From Saprospiraceae bacterium (GTDB taxonomy: Bacteria; Bacteroidota; Bacteroidia; Chitinophagales; Saprospiraceae): a stretch of DNA of 64,000 bases. Location: contig JAHDHQ010000016.1 in NCBI GenBank assembly GCA_020631235.1, positions 38,539 to 102,538 on the forward strand, given 5' to 3'. The notes beneath the pieces are model-generated. The model saw nothing but the letters and a program-made list of their open reading frames with translations, ran no database searches and was not told the origin of the DNA. Of this stretch, positions 36,192-45,775 are shown one piece after another. The position numbers and the translations under genes were made by a program. The stretch's first letter is position 1, and every line of letters starts with the position of its first letter.

Positions 36192-38354
36192 ATGTATAAA
36201 AATGTATTTAGATTTTATTTTCTTCTGCTATGCATACCCATAAACATTTGGAGTCAATGTGAAGGTCATTTTCAATGTTTAGATTCCAATACACCAATTG
36301 TAAATTTAGAAACTGAAGAATCTGGTCAAATTAATTTCACTTGTATTTCTTCTTGTTTAGATCAGCCATCTTTTGAGTTTAAACAAGACTTTTGTTCACA
36401 GCCAGATGTACCATTGAAGTGGTTTAAAATTAAAACCGATGTTAATGCTGAAGAATTAATGGTAAATGTTAATGCTATTGGAAATTGGAGGCCTTTATTT
36501 TCAGTTCTTCAAGGTTCTTGTAGTAGTTTAACCCCACTTGAGTTTGATAACTCACCTGCTTGTAATACAGAATGGAACAATCCTGCTCAAATGATAAAAC
36601 CTATCTTGTCAAGCACTGAGTATTGGCTCGTTGTTGGCTTACAAGAGTCGCACGAAGAACAGAATTTTGAGTTTGAGCTTTGTGTAAGTACCAAAACATC
36701 TTCTTCTTTGAATGGTGGCACTGGTAATTGCAATTTGTCAAAATTGGGAGTGTCAAAACGCAGTGCTGACGAAGATGGAACTCTCGGATTGTCGCTAGAT
36801 GGGCCTTTTTTCCCAGGAGAGGTTATTCAAGTTTGTGGTGATATTCACTTTAATTTAAATGGAACTCCTGATTGGTTCATGTCATTACTTCCTTTTTTTA
36901 GAGGTGTTATTGTGCCACCTAACTATTTCGTAAATCAACAGGTTTTTGCTGATGGAAAAGAGGGAGAGTGGTTTGGAGACAATAGCACAGAACTGCTTCA
37001 GTTTAGTCCTAGCTTATGTGTTTTTAAGGATTACTATGGAAAACATCAACTCTGTAACAGTTTATGTGATGCTTGTCCTTGTGATACTGGAATGATAACA
37101 GGTTCGCTTATGCCTGGAGCATGGTTTTGGTATTTATCAGCTTTTGGCCATGCATGCAGTTGTCAAGGTGCAATTCCTCAATCTTGTGCTGGTATAGGCT
37201 CTTCCGAAAGTCATATAGAGTTTTGTATTGATTTAGTGGTTGATTATCCTAAAGATAACCTATACATTAATCAAACTATTCTTTTCGGTGTTCAAGCTTT
37301 TACCGATGCAAATATTGGTTGTTTTACTTGGTATCAAGCGCAAGAGACTGAACCCTATATTGGTGCCTGGTCTTTAAGTTGTGGCGATATAGATCAGGAT
37401 GGTGATGGTTATTTTTCATTATGTGACTGTGATGACCAAAACCCCCTAGTAAATGAGATTTCTAGAGAAATATTTAATAATGACATAGATGAAAATTGTG
37501 ATGGTATTATTGAAGTTGATCTTGATAATGATGGCTATAGTCAATTAACAGATTGTGATGACAATAATGAAGCCATCAATCCTGGTCAATTAGAAATATA
37601 CTACAATGGAATTGATGAAGATTGTAATCCCCATACTATTGATTGGGATTATGATGGGGATGGTTTCGGCTTGGATGAAGATTGTGATGATGAGAACCCT
37701 GAAGTCAATTCTAGCCTTGAGGAAGTTTGTGATGCAATTGACAATAATTGCAACGGAATTGTAGATGAGGGGTTTGAATTAATACCTTACTATTTTGATA
37801 ATGATGGAGATGGTTATGGTGGTTCCTTGGTTGATTCATTTTGTTTTCAACCAGATAACTATGTTTTATTAGGGGGTGATTGTGTAGATACATTCTCAGG
37901 CATTAACCCTGGAGTGGAAGAAATTCCAAATAATTTGACGGATGAAAATTGTGATGGAATAATTCTTATAATTGATGAGGATGATGATGGTTTTAATAGT
38001 GACGAAGATTGTAATGATCTGAACCCATCTGTTTATCCTGGTGCTGAGGAAATTCCAAATAATGGTATTGATGAAGATTGCGATGGAAATGATTTAGTTG
38101 TAACCACCTTCCAATTGGGAAGCTCAAAAATTTTAATGTATCCGAATCCTGCAAGCGAGAAATTATACTTTGAGATTTCTGGAATAAACTTATTTCAAAT
38201 TTTAATTTATTCTATGGATGGTAAGCTAGTTTTGGAGTCAAATAATGTATCAACTCTCAATGTTTCCGAGCTTGAATCAAATGTATATTCGGTGAAGATT
38301 ATTGATTTAAAATCGCAAATGAGCAAAACAACAAAATTATTAATTGCTAAATAG
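36192..38354 (+). CDS. T9SS-exported protein with MopE-type metal-binding repeats
   Basis: 720 aa with signal peptide (to about residue 21). The N-terminal 380 residues are Cys-rich and unrecognised. Five repeats at about residues 398-635 follow the pattern D-x-D-x-DGY ... DCDD-x-NP ... NxIDEDCDG, matching the putative metal-binding MopE motif, with acidic clusters suited to calcium or other divalent ions. A T9SS sorting domain closes the protein (MYPNPASEKLYFE). Likely a cell-surface protein stabilised by metal ions; function unknown. Confidence 0.82.
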   Translation: MYKNVFRFYFLLLCIPINIWSQCEGHFQCLDSNTPIVNLETEESGQINFTCISSCLDQPSFEFKQDFCSQPDVPLKWFKIKTDVNAEELMVNVNAIGNWRPLFSVLQGSCSSLTPLEFDNSPACNTEWNNPAQMIKPILSSTEYWLVVGLQESHEEQNFEFELCVSTKTSSSLNGGTGNCNLSKLGVSKRSADEDGTLGLSLDGPFFPGEVIQVCGDIHFNLNGTPDWFMSLLPFFRGVIVPPNYFVNQQVFADGKEGEWFGDNSTELLQFSPSLCVFKDYYGKHQLCNSLCDACPCDTGMITGSLMPGAWFWYLSAFGHACSCQGAIPQSCAGIGSSESHIEFCIDLVVDYPKDNLYINQTILFGVQAFTDANIGCFTWYQAQETEPYIGAWSLSCGDIDQDGDGYFSLCDCDDQNPLVNEISREIFNNDIDENCDGIIEVDLDNDGYSQLTDCDDNNEAINPGQLEIYYNGIDEDCNPHTIDWDYDGDGFGLDEDCDDENPEVNSSLEEVCDAIDNNCNGIVDEGFELIPYYFDNDGDGYGGSLVDSFCFQPDNYVLLGGDCVDTFSGINPGVEEIPNNLTDENCDGIILIIDEDDDGFNSDEDCNDLNPSVYPGAEEIPNNGIDEDCDGNDLVVTTFQLGSSKILMYPNPASEKLYFEISGINLFQILIYSMDGKLVLESNNVSTLNVSELESNVYSVKIIDLKSQMSKTTKLLIAK

Positions 38355-38367
38355 TAAGAGGTTAGTT

Positions 38368-39069
38368 TTACAAATCTCCCAACTGAGGCCTAAGCACAAT
38401 TTCTTCAACTACTGCTGAAGGACTCATCTGGATTGCACTCCATACTGCAATAGCGATATCATTAGCTTCCATCAGACGATCCTGAGGTAAATCGACTCCA
38501 GCCCAAGAATTAGACCACGTAGCTCCGGGTAAAATAGCAGTTACTTTGATGCCTTTAGGTTTTAACTCTTCGCGCAGCACTTTACTAAAACCGAGCAGAG
38601 CAAATTTAGAGATGCTGTAGGAACCACCATTGGGATAAGCAATTTTACTGGCTATAGAACACATATTGAAGATGTGTGCTTGCGCTGATTTATGGATAGA
38701 TGGCATCATCATTCTCGTTAAATGGTAAGCACTGTACAGATTAGTATTGATCTGACTTTCCAAGGTACCTTCAGCTTCTTCTGTTATGTTTCCAGGTAAG
38801 AAAACGCCTGCGTTATTGACCAGAACATCAAGTACAGACCAGTGTTTTTGTACTTCTTTAACTAGTTGTTCGACGCCTGCTTTAGTACTAACATCCGATG
38901 CAGCTGTGTATACAGCACAGTTTGGATGGTTTTTTTCTAGTGTTGCTTTATTTTTTGCTAGATCATCTGCGTTTCTGCCATGTAAGAAAATATGACAACC
39001 ATTTTCAGCCAGCTTTTCTGCGATTGCCCAGCCGATACCTTTTGTAGAACCTGTAATTAAAACCTTCAT
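38368..39069 (-). CDS. Short-chain dehydrogenase/reductase
   Basis: 233 aa from ATG 39069; ATG 39078 gives three more residues. MKVLITGSTKGIGWAIA is the nucleotide-binding start, NNAGVF follows, and the catalytic set is Ser in NMCSIAS with YSISK. It is an atypical SDR like YbbO/clavaldehyde-type reductases, not a FabG paralog by motif. The start region is shared with divergent mlaE. Confidence 0.85.
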   Translation of the reverse strand: MKVLITGSTKGIGWAIAEKLAENGCHIFLHGRNADDLAKNKATLEKNHPNCAVYTAASDVSTKAGVEQLVKEVQKHWSVLDVLVNNAGVFLPGNITEEAEGTLESQINTNLYSAYHLTRMMMPSIHKSAQAHIFNMCSIASKIAYPNGGSYSISKFALLGFSKVLREELKPKGIKVTAILPGATWSNSWAGVDLPQDRLMEANDIAIAVWSAIQMSPSAVVEEIVLRPQLGDL

Positions 39070-39161
39070 TGTAAACATCTAATTAGTGAATAAGCGTTAA
39101 AACACCTTTGGCTAACGAAAATACTCTATTTTTGGCATCAGAATTACAGAATAATTCCAAT

Positions 39162-39908
39162 ATGATATCAAGGTTTTTATACCATTTCGGGAAGTATGTG
39201 ATGTGGCATCGTCAGATTTATAAAAAACAAGGAAATTTTTCCATGTATTATAAAGAGACGATTCGGCAAATGTATGATATTGGCATTGGGTCTTTGCCCA
39301 TTGTGATGATTATATCAGTATTCATAGGTGCTGTAACGGCTGTTCAAATTTCGTATCAATTGAGCGGCTCATTTATTCCTGATTATTATATCGGTTACTT
39401 GGTTAGAGACATGGTGCTCATCGAACTTGCGGTAACCTTTACTTGCTTGGTGCTTGCTGGAAAAGCAGGATCTAAAATTGCCGCTGAGATAGGAGGAATG
39501 CGGCAGAAAGAGCATATTGATGCGATGGAAATCATGGGTGTAAATACTTCCTCATATTTAGTTTTACCGAAGATCATTGCCGCTGTTTTTTGCATTCCTA
39601 TTTTAGTATTTATTTCAGCGTTTATTGGCATTGTAGGTGGATATGTAGCGACCTTGTTAGCAGGTAGCTTTTCTGCTAATGAGTATGTTAAGGGCTTACG
39701 TGCTTTTTTTATGCCTTTCAATATTGTTTTATTATTTGTTAAAGCAGTAGTTTTCTCTTACATCTTGACCACTGTTTCTGCGTATCAAGGTTATTTTGTC
39801 AAGGGAGGAAGTATAGAGTTGGGTCAGGCGAGTACAAGAGCTGTAGTATATAGTGATATCCTAATATTGATTGCCGATTATGTCATAGCTGTGGTGTTAA
39901 CTGTTTAA
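39162..39908 (+). CDS. mlaE: MlaE-type phospholipid ABC transporter permease
   Basis: Inner-membrane permease of the Mla lipid transport system. 248 aa from ATG 39162 (TTG 39108 would add 18 residues). Family motifs GSKIAAEIGGMRQKEHIDAMEIMG (seen from about residue 120) and about five membrane segments are clear. mlaF follows 12 bases downstream. No MCE-domain mlaD is present nearby. Confidence 0.9.
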   Translation: MISRFLYHFGKYVMWHRQIYKKQGNFSMYYKETIRQMYDIGIGSLPIVMIISVFIGAVTAVQISYQLSGSFIPDYYIGYLVRDMVLIELAVTFTCLVLAGKAGSKIAAEIGGMRQKEHIDAMEIMGVNTSSYLVLPKIIAAVFCIPILVFISAFIGIVGGYVATLLAGSFSANEYVKGLRAFFMPFNIVLLFVKAVVFSYILTTVSAYQGYFVKGGSIELGQASTRAVVYSDILILIADYVIAVVLTV

Positions 39909-39920
39909 ACTGACTAAAAA

Positions 39921-40679
39921 ATGATTAGAGCAGAAAATATATTTAAGTCATTTGGCGAGACAGAAGTGTTAAAAGGCATTGATTTTTTATTTGAAGAATC
40001 AAAAACCAACTTGATAATCGGTAAAAGTGGGGCAGGAAAGACAGTATTACTAAAAATATTGGTTGGTTTATTCGAACCCACCGATGGACATATTTGGTAC
40101 GATGATGTTGATTTTTGTACACTCGATAAAAAGCAGTTACAAGAAATCCGAATGAAAGTGGGCATGCTTTTTCAGGGAAATGCATTATTTGATTCAATGA
40201 CGGTAGAAGAAAATATTCGTTTTCCATTAGATATGTTTACTAAAATGACTTTTAAGGAAAAGCAAATGAGGGTCGATAGTTGCTTAGAAAAAGTCAGTCT
40301 CGAAGGCTCCAATGTAAAGTATCCTTCCGAAATTAGTGGTGGAATGCAAAAACGTGTAGGTATAGCTCGAGCCATAGTCCTTAATCCGAAATATCTATTT
40401 TGTGACGAACCCAATTCTGGTTTAGATCCTAAAACATCCATAACTATTGATGAGTTGATTTCTGATTTGACCAAAGAGTTTAAAATTACAACCGTCATTA
40501 ATACACATGACATGAACTCAGTCATGGAAATTGGAGAAAATATCTGCTTATTAGACAAAGGTAAACTAGCTTGGCAAGGCAACAAAGATGAGGTGATGGG
40601 TAGTGATAATGAGACCTTGCATAACTTTATTTTTGCCTCACCTTTTTTACAAAGACTCAAAGAAAGTGCCCAACAATAA
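39921..40679 (+). CDS. mlaF: MlaF-type ABC transporter ATPase
   Basis: 252 aa ATPase partner of MlaE. Walker A GKSGAGKT (34-41), signature ISGGMQKRVG, Walker B YLFCDEPNSGLD and the switch His (NTHDMNS) are intact. Ends before a hairpin terminator. Confidence 0.92.
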   Translation: MIRAENIFKSFGETEVLKGIDFLFEESKTNLIIGKSGAGKTVLLKILVGLFEPTDGHIWYDDVDFCTLDKKQLQEIRMKVGMLFQGNALFDSMTVEENIRFPLDMFTKMTFKEKQMRVDSCLEKVSLEGSNVKYPSEISGGMQKRVGIARAIVLNPKYLFCDEPNSGLDPKTSITIDELISDLTKEFKITTVINTHDMNSVMEIGENICLLDKGKLAWQGNKDEVMGSDNETLHNFIFASPFLQRLKESAQQ

Positions 40680-41099
40680 ATAAGCCTGAGTCTCTTCAAA
40701 CTCAGGCTCTTTCGACTAAGGTCTCAAAATAAGAAAACTACGTCTTTCGGTTTTTAGGTTCTTACAGCAAATATATGTTTTTTTTATATATGAACCAAAC
40801 TATACTACTCTAAATCAATAAAAAATACATTTGGTTCATTTATATATAAAATATTTCTATGTTTTCACTTAAAATAATGGACTCATTTTTAAGTATCAAA
40901 GTATACACTTTTCTATGTATATCACTCCAAAGGTTTTAGTTTAATAATTGCATTTTTTAGCAACTTTCCTTACAAGATTCCGTTTATATAGAGGAAGGCA
41001 AAATTAAAAATGCTAATTGGCTTAAAATGTTTGACAATGCCAATTAAAAAGCTTAATTTTTGGCCGAGAATTAATCTTAATTTTTCTAAACATAAATGT
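40680..41099. other. 420-base AT-rich intergenic region before hpf
   Basis: Holds the mlaF terminator, then AT-rich sequence. An inverted repeat ATGAACCAAA / TTTGGTTCAT (40790-40799 and 40830-40839, 30-base loop) is the main structure, flanked by further TATATA. No tRNA, ORF or riboswitch was recognised. It may carry the hpf promoter or an untranslated leader. Confidence 0.5.
40683..40712 (+). terminator. Terminator-like hairpin after mlaF
   Basis: A 9-bp stem AGCCTGAGT/ACTCAGGCT (40683-40691 and 40700-40708) with an 8-base loop; followed by CTTT, a weak T-run. Confidence 0.6.
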
Positions 41100-41396
41100 A
41101 TGGATATCAGAATAGACAAAGATTTTAAAGAAGAAAGCAATAATCCATTTGAGGCTTATGCGAAAGAGCGTTTACGAAAGTATTTTGACAATTACCCATT
41201 TTTAAACACCGTCCAAATTTATCTCAGAGGACAAAAACACCCTTACAAAAAAGTAAAACTACAAGTAAGAGTTAAGGGCAAAGAAATTTTTACCGAAGCA
41301 CCAGGAGCACAACATCATGATGCTTTTGATTCAGCCCTACAAAAGCTTCGATCCCAATTAGAGAAGTATAAAACTAAACGCTATACAGCAGCGTAA
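41100..41396 (+). CDS. hpf: Ribosome hibernation-promoting factor (HPF/RaiA family)
   Basis: 98 aa from ATG 41100. Short-form HPF fold: RIDKDFKEESNNPFEAYAKERLRKYF, KVKLQVRVKGKEIFTEA, DAFDSALQKLRSQLEKYK. Binds the 30S decoding region in stationary phase. Upstream in-frame codons (a Met at 41010) would add 30 unrelated, basic residues and are not used. Strong terminator follows. Confidence 0.9.
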   Translation: MDIRIDKDFKEESNNPFEAYAKERLRKYFDNYPFLNTVQIYLRGQKHPYKKVKLQVRVKGKEIFTEAPGAQHHDAFDSALQKLRSQLEKYKTKRYTAA

Positions 41397-41403
41397 AAAC
41401 CTA

Positions 41404-41432
41404 AGGAGAATACATTTGTATTCTCCTTTTTT
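41404..41432 (+). terminator. Terminator of hpf
   Basis: An 11-bp perfect stem (41404-41414 and 41417-41427, AGGAGAATACA) with a 2-base loop and a T-run to about 41432. The very small loop means a few stem bases are likely open. Confidence 0.9.
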
Positions 41433-41503
41433 ATTGCATTTTTATTTACAACGGACCATAGCAACTATTCATTATTACTAACTTTGAAGCATATATTTTT
41501 ACG

Positions 41504-44257
41504 TTGAATCACCGATTAAGTACATATATTATTAGTTTTTCACTGGTCATACTACACCTTTGTAGCTATGCTCAAACTAGTCCCAACTTGCCAGAAGGGT
41601 TTTACGATGAATTAGTAGGTTCGGGATGGGATAGACCTTTAGGTATCACATTTGACTCGAATGGTCAAGGTTATGTGTGGGAAAAAAACGGAAAAGTGTT
41701 TGTCCTAGATACTTTAGGACAAAAACTAGAAAACCCCATCATTGACATTTCCGAAGAGGTTATGAATTGGAGTGATCATGGATTAGTAGGATTTGTATTG
41801 GATCCTGCCTTTTCAAACAATGGTTTTGTCTATTTATATTATTCCGTGGATAGACATTATTTAGATTTTTTTGGAACAGATGATTACGACCCTAGTATTA
41901 CCATTGATCATCAAGCTACCATAGGAAGAATATGTCGTTATACTTTAGATGCGTCAAATGACTTTCAGTCAAGTATCGAGGGTAGTCGACACATAGTGCT
42001 CGGAAAGGATAGAACCGATGGAGCACCCATTTTAATGGGTTCGCATGCCGTGGGATCATTAGTATTTGGATTAGATGGAAGTTTGCTGGTTTCTTTGGGA
42101 GATGCGGGTAGCTACGAGTCTATCGATGTAGGAAATGCACCCACTGAAGAAAGTGCTTGGGAGCAAGCCATCGAAGAAGGCATACTCAGACCGGAAGATA
42201 ATGTAGGTGCTCTAAAGGCATTACAAATAGAAAACCTAAACGGATCCATCCTCAGGATAGACCCAGAAACTGGAGATGGAATAGCCAGTAACCCATACTT
42301 TGAAGAAGACAACCCTTCATCTCCTCAATCAAAAATTTGGGCCACAGGATTAAGAAATCCATATAAATTTATCCGACTAGCTAATACAGGAAGTCATTTC
42401 CTAGAAGATGCGGACCCAGGTGTATTATTTATTGGGGATGTAGGTAGTGCAGGATGGGAAGAGCTAAATATAGCTACTCAAGGAGGACAATGTTTTGGTT
42501 GGCCTTTACATGAAGGTATAAATCCAAATTGGCAATTTGGTCCAGGTGACAATTATGAAAACCCTTACCATAAAAACCCTTTAAATTGTGGAAATGAACA
42601 TTATACATTTAGGGAGTTGCTCAAAGACGAAAATCGACTCAGTCAGCCACTATTTTTAAATGCTTGTGATGAAAATGTCTTGATTCAAGATGCACCAACA
42701 TTAATCCATACCCCTCCGGCAGTAACTTGGAGTGGTTTGATGTGGAACCCACCACCTAAAACTAGAATTCCTGCTTATTCTCCCACAAATGGAGCATTCG
42801 CTGCCTTAGATATAAGTATGGAGGAAGAGGCTGAATTTGCGGGCAATGCCTTTGCAGGTTTCACCAGCATTCCTGGCTTTTATTATACGGGAGACGGTTT
42901 TCCAGAAGCCTATCATGGCAAATATTTTCATGCGGATCTAAGTGGTTGGATCAAGATTTTTCACTTGGACGAAAATTATACTTGTAGCCGCATTGATAGC
43001 TTCGCATCCTGGGCAGATAAGGGCATCGTCAGTCTTACATATAATGAAAAGGAAGACGCTATTTATTGGTGCCACGTTTATGATAGTGAAGTGCATAAGA
43101 TAACTTTTGGACAAGATCCTCGACCGGTAGCTAAAATAGTTCAGGACAAACAGTTTGGTACAGGACCTTTAACGGTGCAATTTGATGCTGGATTATCGTA
43201 TGATCCAGATGGAGGGCCACTCAGTTATTTTTGGGATTTTGGCGATGGACAAACGAGTAGTTTAATCGCTCCGACACATACATTTTTGAGCAATGGAAGT
43301 GAAATTAAATCCTTCGAAGTGGTGTTAACTGTTTTTGATACCATCGATCAGACGGATCAAAAAACTGTGATTATAAGCCTTAACAATACACCTCCCCAAG
43401 TAGAAATTACAAGCTTTGAGGATGGGTCGACTTATTCCGTAGAAGGACATACCTGGTTACCGCTTGAAGCTAAAGTGTTTGATGAAGAACACGAGTTATC
43501 ATCTTTAGATTATAGATGGGACGTAACTCTATATCACAATAATCATTATCATCCTCAAGAGGGAATTCCCACCGCTAATGCTTATGCTTTTATAGACCCA
43601 CTAGGATGTATTCAAGAAGTGTATTGGTACAAAATTAGACTTACTGTGGAGGATCAGGAAGGACTGAGTAATTTTGACGAACATGAAATTTTTCCTTATT
43701 GTGGAGAACCTTTTGTAGAATTGAATCAACTAGAAGCTAGCAAAAACCCTGAAAACACCGTTGGTTTGCAATGGGCTTCTAACTTTGAGCAAGCCATAGA
43801 TTCCATGGTAATACAACGTACAGATGATTTTAAGTTTGAACCTATAGGAGTAGTAAACGCTCAAGGTATTAGTACTTTTGGGATAGACTATGAGTTTACG
43901 GATTTGAACCCATTAATTGGGGATAATTATTATCGTATTAAAGTTTGTCGCGGCCAAGATTTTAGTTACAGTAATATAGCCTATGTGGATTTTTCTGTTG
44001 TCCCGGAAATCGGCGTTTTTCCTAACCCCAATGCGGGTGATTTTAGTGTGGCTACGAATCAATCTAGCCAAGAGCTCGTCGAATTTATCGTTTATAATGT
44101 GCAAGGAAAAATGATTCATCGGTCGAAGTGGGTATATGGTGAAGAAGAAAAGTCAAAATGGATCCACTTAGATGATTCGATTCCTAACGGCGTTTATTAT
44201 TATCGACTTAAGCAAGGACAATTAGAAAAACAGGCGAGTTTTATCATTGCTCGGTAA
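41504..44257 (+). CDS. PQQ-type sugar/glucose dehydrogenase with PKD and T9SS domains
   Basis: 917 aa from TTG 41504 with signal peptide (to about residue 23). The first 530 residues follow the GSDH/sorbosone dehydrogenase propeller: RPLGITFDSNGQGYVWEKNG, FVLDPAFSNNGFVYLYYS and later ATGLRNPYKF and GDVGSAGWEELN motifs. Next come a PKD domain (SYDPDGGPLSYFWDFGDGQT, about 565-640), a further Ig-like region, and a T9SS sorting domain (GVFPNPNAGDFSV). Exported extracellular sugar oxidase, probably using PQQ; the exact sugar is unknown. No gene for PQQ synthesis is nearby. Confidence 0.83.
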   Translation: MNHRLSTYIISFSLVILHLCSYAQTSPNLPEGFYDELVGSGWDRPLGITFDSNGQGYVWEKNGKVFVLDTLGQKLENPIIDISEEVMNWSDHGLVGFVLDPAFSNNGFVYLYYSVDRHYLDFFGTDDYDPSITIDHQATIGRICRYTLDASNDFQSSIEGSRHIVLGKDRTDGAPILMGSHAVGSLVFGLDGSLLVSLGDAGSYESIDVGNAPTEESAWEQAIEEGILRPEDNVGALKALQIENLNGSILRIDPETGDGIASNPYFEEDNPSSPQSKIWATGLRNPYKFIRLANTGSHFLEDADPGVLFIGDVGSAGWEELNIATQGGQCFGWPLHEGINPNWQFGPGDNYENPYHKNPLNCGNEHYTFRELLKDENRLSQPLFLNACDENVLIQDAPTLIHTPPAVTWSGLMWNPPPKTRIPAYSPTNGAFAALDISMEEEAEFAGNAFAGFTSIPGFYYTGDGFPEAYHGKYFHADLSGWIKIFHLDENYTCSRIDSFASWADKGIVSLTYNEKEDAIYWCHVYDSEVHKITFGQDPRPVAKIVQDKQFGTGPLTVQFDAGLSYDPDGGPLSYFWDFGDGQTSSLIAPTHTFLSNGSEIKSFEVVLTVFDTIDQTDQKTVIISLNNTPPQVEITSFEDGSTYSVEGHTWLPLEAKVFDEEHELSSLDYRWDVTLYHNNHYHPQEGIPTANAYAFIDPLGCIQEVYWYKIRLTVEDQEGLSNFDEHEIFPYCGEPFVELNQLEASKNPENTVGLQWASNFEQAIDSMVIQRTDDFKFEPIGVVNAQGISTFGIDYEFTDLNPLIGDNYYRIKVCRGQDFSYSNIAYVDFSVVPEIGVFPNPNAGDFSVATNQSSQELVEFIVYNVQGKMIHRSKWVYGEEEKSKWIHLDDSIPNGVYYYRLKQGQLEKQASFIIAR

Positions 44258-44367
44258 CCTTTCTACATTAAAAAGGACCATCTATAGTTACAGACAGTCC
44301 TTTAAATTCATGGTTTTCACAGTTAATTTCTCTGGATTGTAATTTTTTTTTTGGTCCAATGTTGCAC

Positions 44368-45189
44368 CTAGTTATTGACCATTTTTATATCTAAAGTATT
44401 GTAAGGAATTCCAATATCTTGCTCGTCAAATGCTTTTTTTACATGTTCTTGCATATAGAACTTTGTATCCCAAAAATGTTCGCTTTTGCAAAATGGACGC
44501 GTAGATAAAATGACAGCACTATCGCCCAGCGAAGAAACTACAACACCTTGTGCTGGCTCATCAATAATATGCGGGCAAGACTTTCCCACTTCAAGAATAA
44601 TCTTTCGAGCTCGATCTATATCGTCATCATACCCAATGCCATAATCTAGTTCCACACCCACTATTTCTTGACCAGAGATATTGACTACATCATTTCCAGT
44701 TACATTGCTATTGCCTATGATGATCCTTTGATTGTCCAATGTTTTAAGCGTAGTATTAAACGCATTAATGGCTTCTACAGTACCTGTTCTTCCACCACCA
44801 ATGGTTACCAAATCGCCCACTTTAAATGGCTTAAAAATTAATAACATCACACCACTTGCAAAATGACCAATGGTGCCATTAAGTGCCATTCCCACACCTA
44901 CCATTAATGCACTAAATATGGCGATAAAGGCAGTAGTATTTATACCAAACATGGCAGCCACTGAAAGGATAAGCATAATTTTTAGGCCTATACCCAGCAG
45001 CGACAAAAGAAACTTTGTTAGCGATTCATCGGTTTCTGTTTTATCCATTATTCTACCGATTCTTGAAACTAACCATTTGATCACTCTGTTTCCAATAATG
45101 AGTGTCAGAATGGCTAAAAGCACCATTGGCAAATAATTCATTACCAATGCTATTCCTTGATCAGCTATTTTTGAAAGATCTATTTCCAT
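44368..45189 (-). CDS. MscS-family mechanosensitive ion channel
   Basis: 273 aa. Three N-terminal membrane helices (about 14-34, 60-80, 85-110), the pore helix region VGVGMALNGTIGHFASGVMLLIF and the beta domain KVGDLVTIGGGRTGTVEAINAFNTTLKTLDN, followed by an alpha/beta cap. Small-channel length. Releases solutes on osmotic downshift. Confidence 0.92.
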   Translation of the reverse strand: MEIDLSKIADQGIALVMNYLPMVLLAILTLIIGNRVIKWLVSRIGRIMDKTETDESLTKFLLSLLGIGLKIMLILSVAAMFGINTTAFIAIFSALMVGVGMALNGTIGHFASGVMLLIFKPFKVGDLVTIGGGRTGTVEAINAFNTTLKTLDNQRIIIGNSNVTGNDVVNISGQEIVGVELDYGIGYDDDIDRARKIILEVGKSCPHIIDEPAQGVVVSSLGDSAVILSTRPFCKSEHFWDTKFYMQEHVKKAFDEQDIGIPYNTLDIKMVNN

Positions 45190-45295
45190 ATAATTTAAAA
45201 TTTTTAGTTTATTAAAGGGTCTACTTAAAGACGTATAAAAATTTGGAGGTAACTTTATTTCCAGTAAAAAATTTGAATATTTTTTTCGTAAGAGA

Positions 45296-45775
45296 ATGAA
45301 TCAAAAACCATATAAGAAAACATACACGCCTGATCAAGCCTTGGAAAAATTGAGAAAGTATTGTGCTTATCAAGAAAGATGTCATCAGGAGGTTAAACAG
45401 AAACTATATGATTTAGGTGTATATGGAGATACTCAAGATGAAATTATAAGTGAATTGATTACTGATAACTTTTTAAATGAAACCAGATTTGCAGAAGGCT
45501 TTGTGAGAGGAAAATATTCTATTAAAAAATGGGGTCGGTCAAAAATAATTCAAGAGTTGAAAAGACGTCAAATTTCAGCCTACAATATCAAAAAGGGCTT
45601 ATTGCAAATAGAAGAGACAAGTTATACGGATAATATCAAAAATCTTATTGAGAAAAAGCTAGCTAGCTTGAAGTCAGAAAAAAACACCTTTGTTAAACGC
45701 AAAAAAACTCAGGATTACATGATGAGAAAGGGCTATCAATACCATGAGATAGCTGATTTCTTGCCTACCGATTAG
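45296..45775 (+). CDS. recX: RecX-family recombination regulator
   Basis: 159 aa, three-helix repeat protein that binds RecA filaments. Motifs ALEKLRKYCAYQERCHQEVKQKL, NETRFAEGFVRGKYSIKKWGRSKI and SYTDNIKNLIEKKL are present. recA is not adjacent. The stop codon overlaps that of convergent rlmN. Confidence 0.87.
   Translation: MNQKPYKKTYTPDQALEKLRKYCAYQERCHQEVKQKLYDLGVYGDTQDEIISELITDNFLNETRFAEGFVRGKYSIKKWGRSKIIQELKRRQISAYNIKKGLLQIEETSYTDNIKNLIEKKLASLKSEKNTFVKRKKTQDYMMRKGYQYHEIADFLPTD

Noticed and set aside
37711..37893. Antisense His-rich frame in the MopE-repeat gene
   Set aside because: Mirror of Asp/Asn-rich repeats; no independent support.
44270..44305. Inverted repeat AAAGGAC ... GTCCTTT between convergent genes
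   Set aside because: Short stem with a long loop and no T-run on either side; not a confident terminator.
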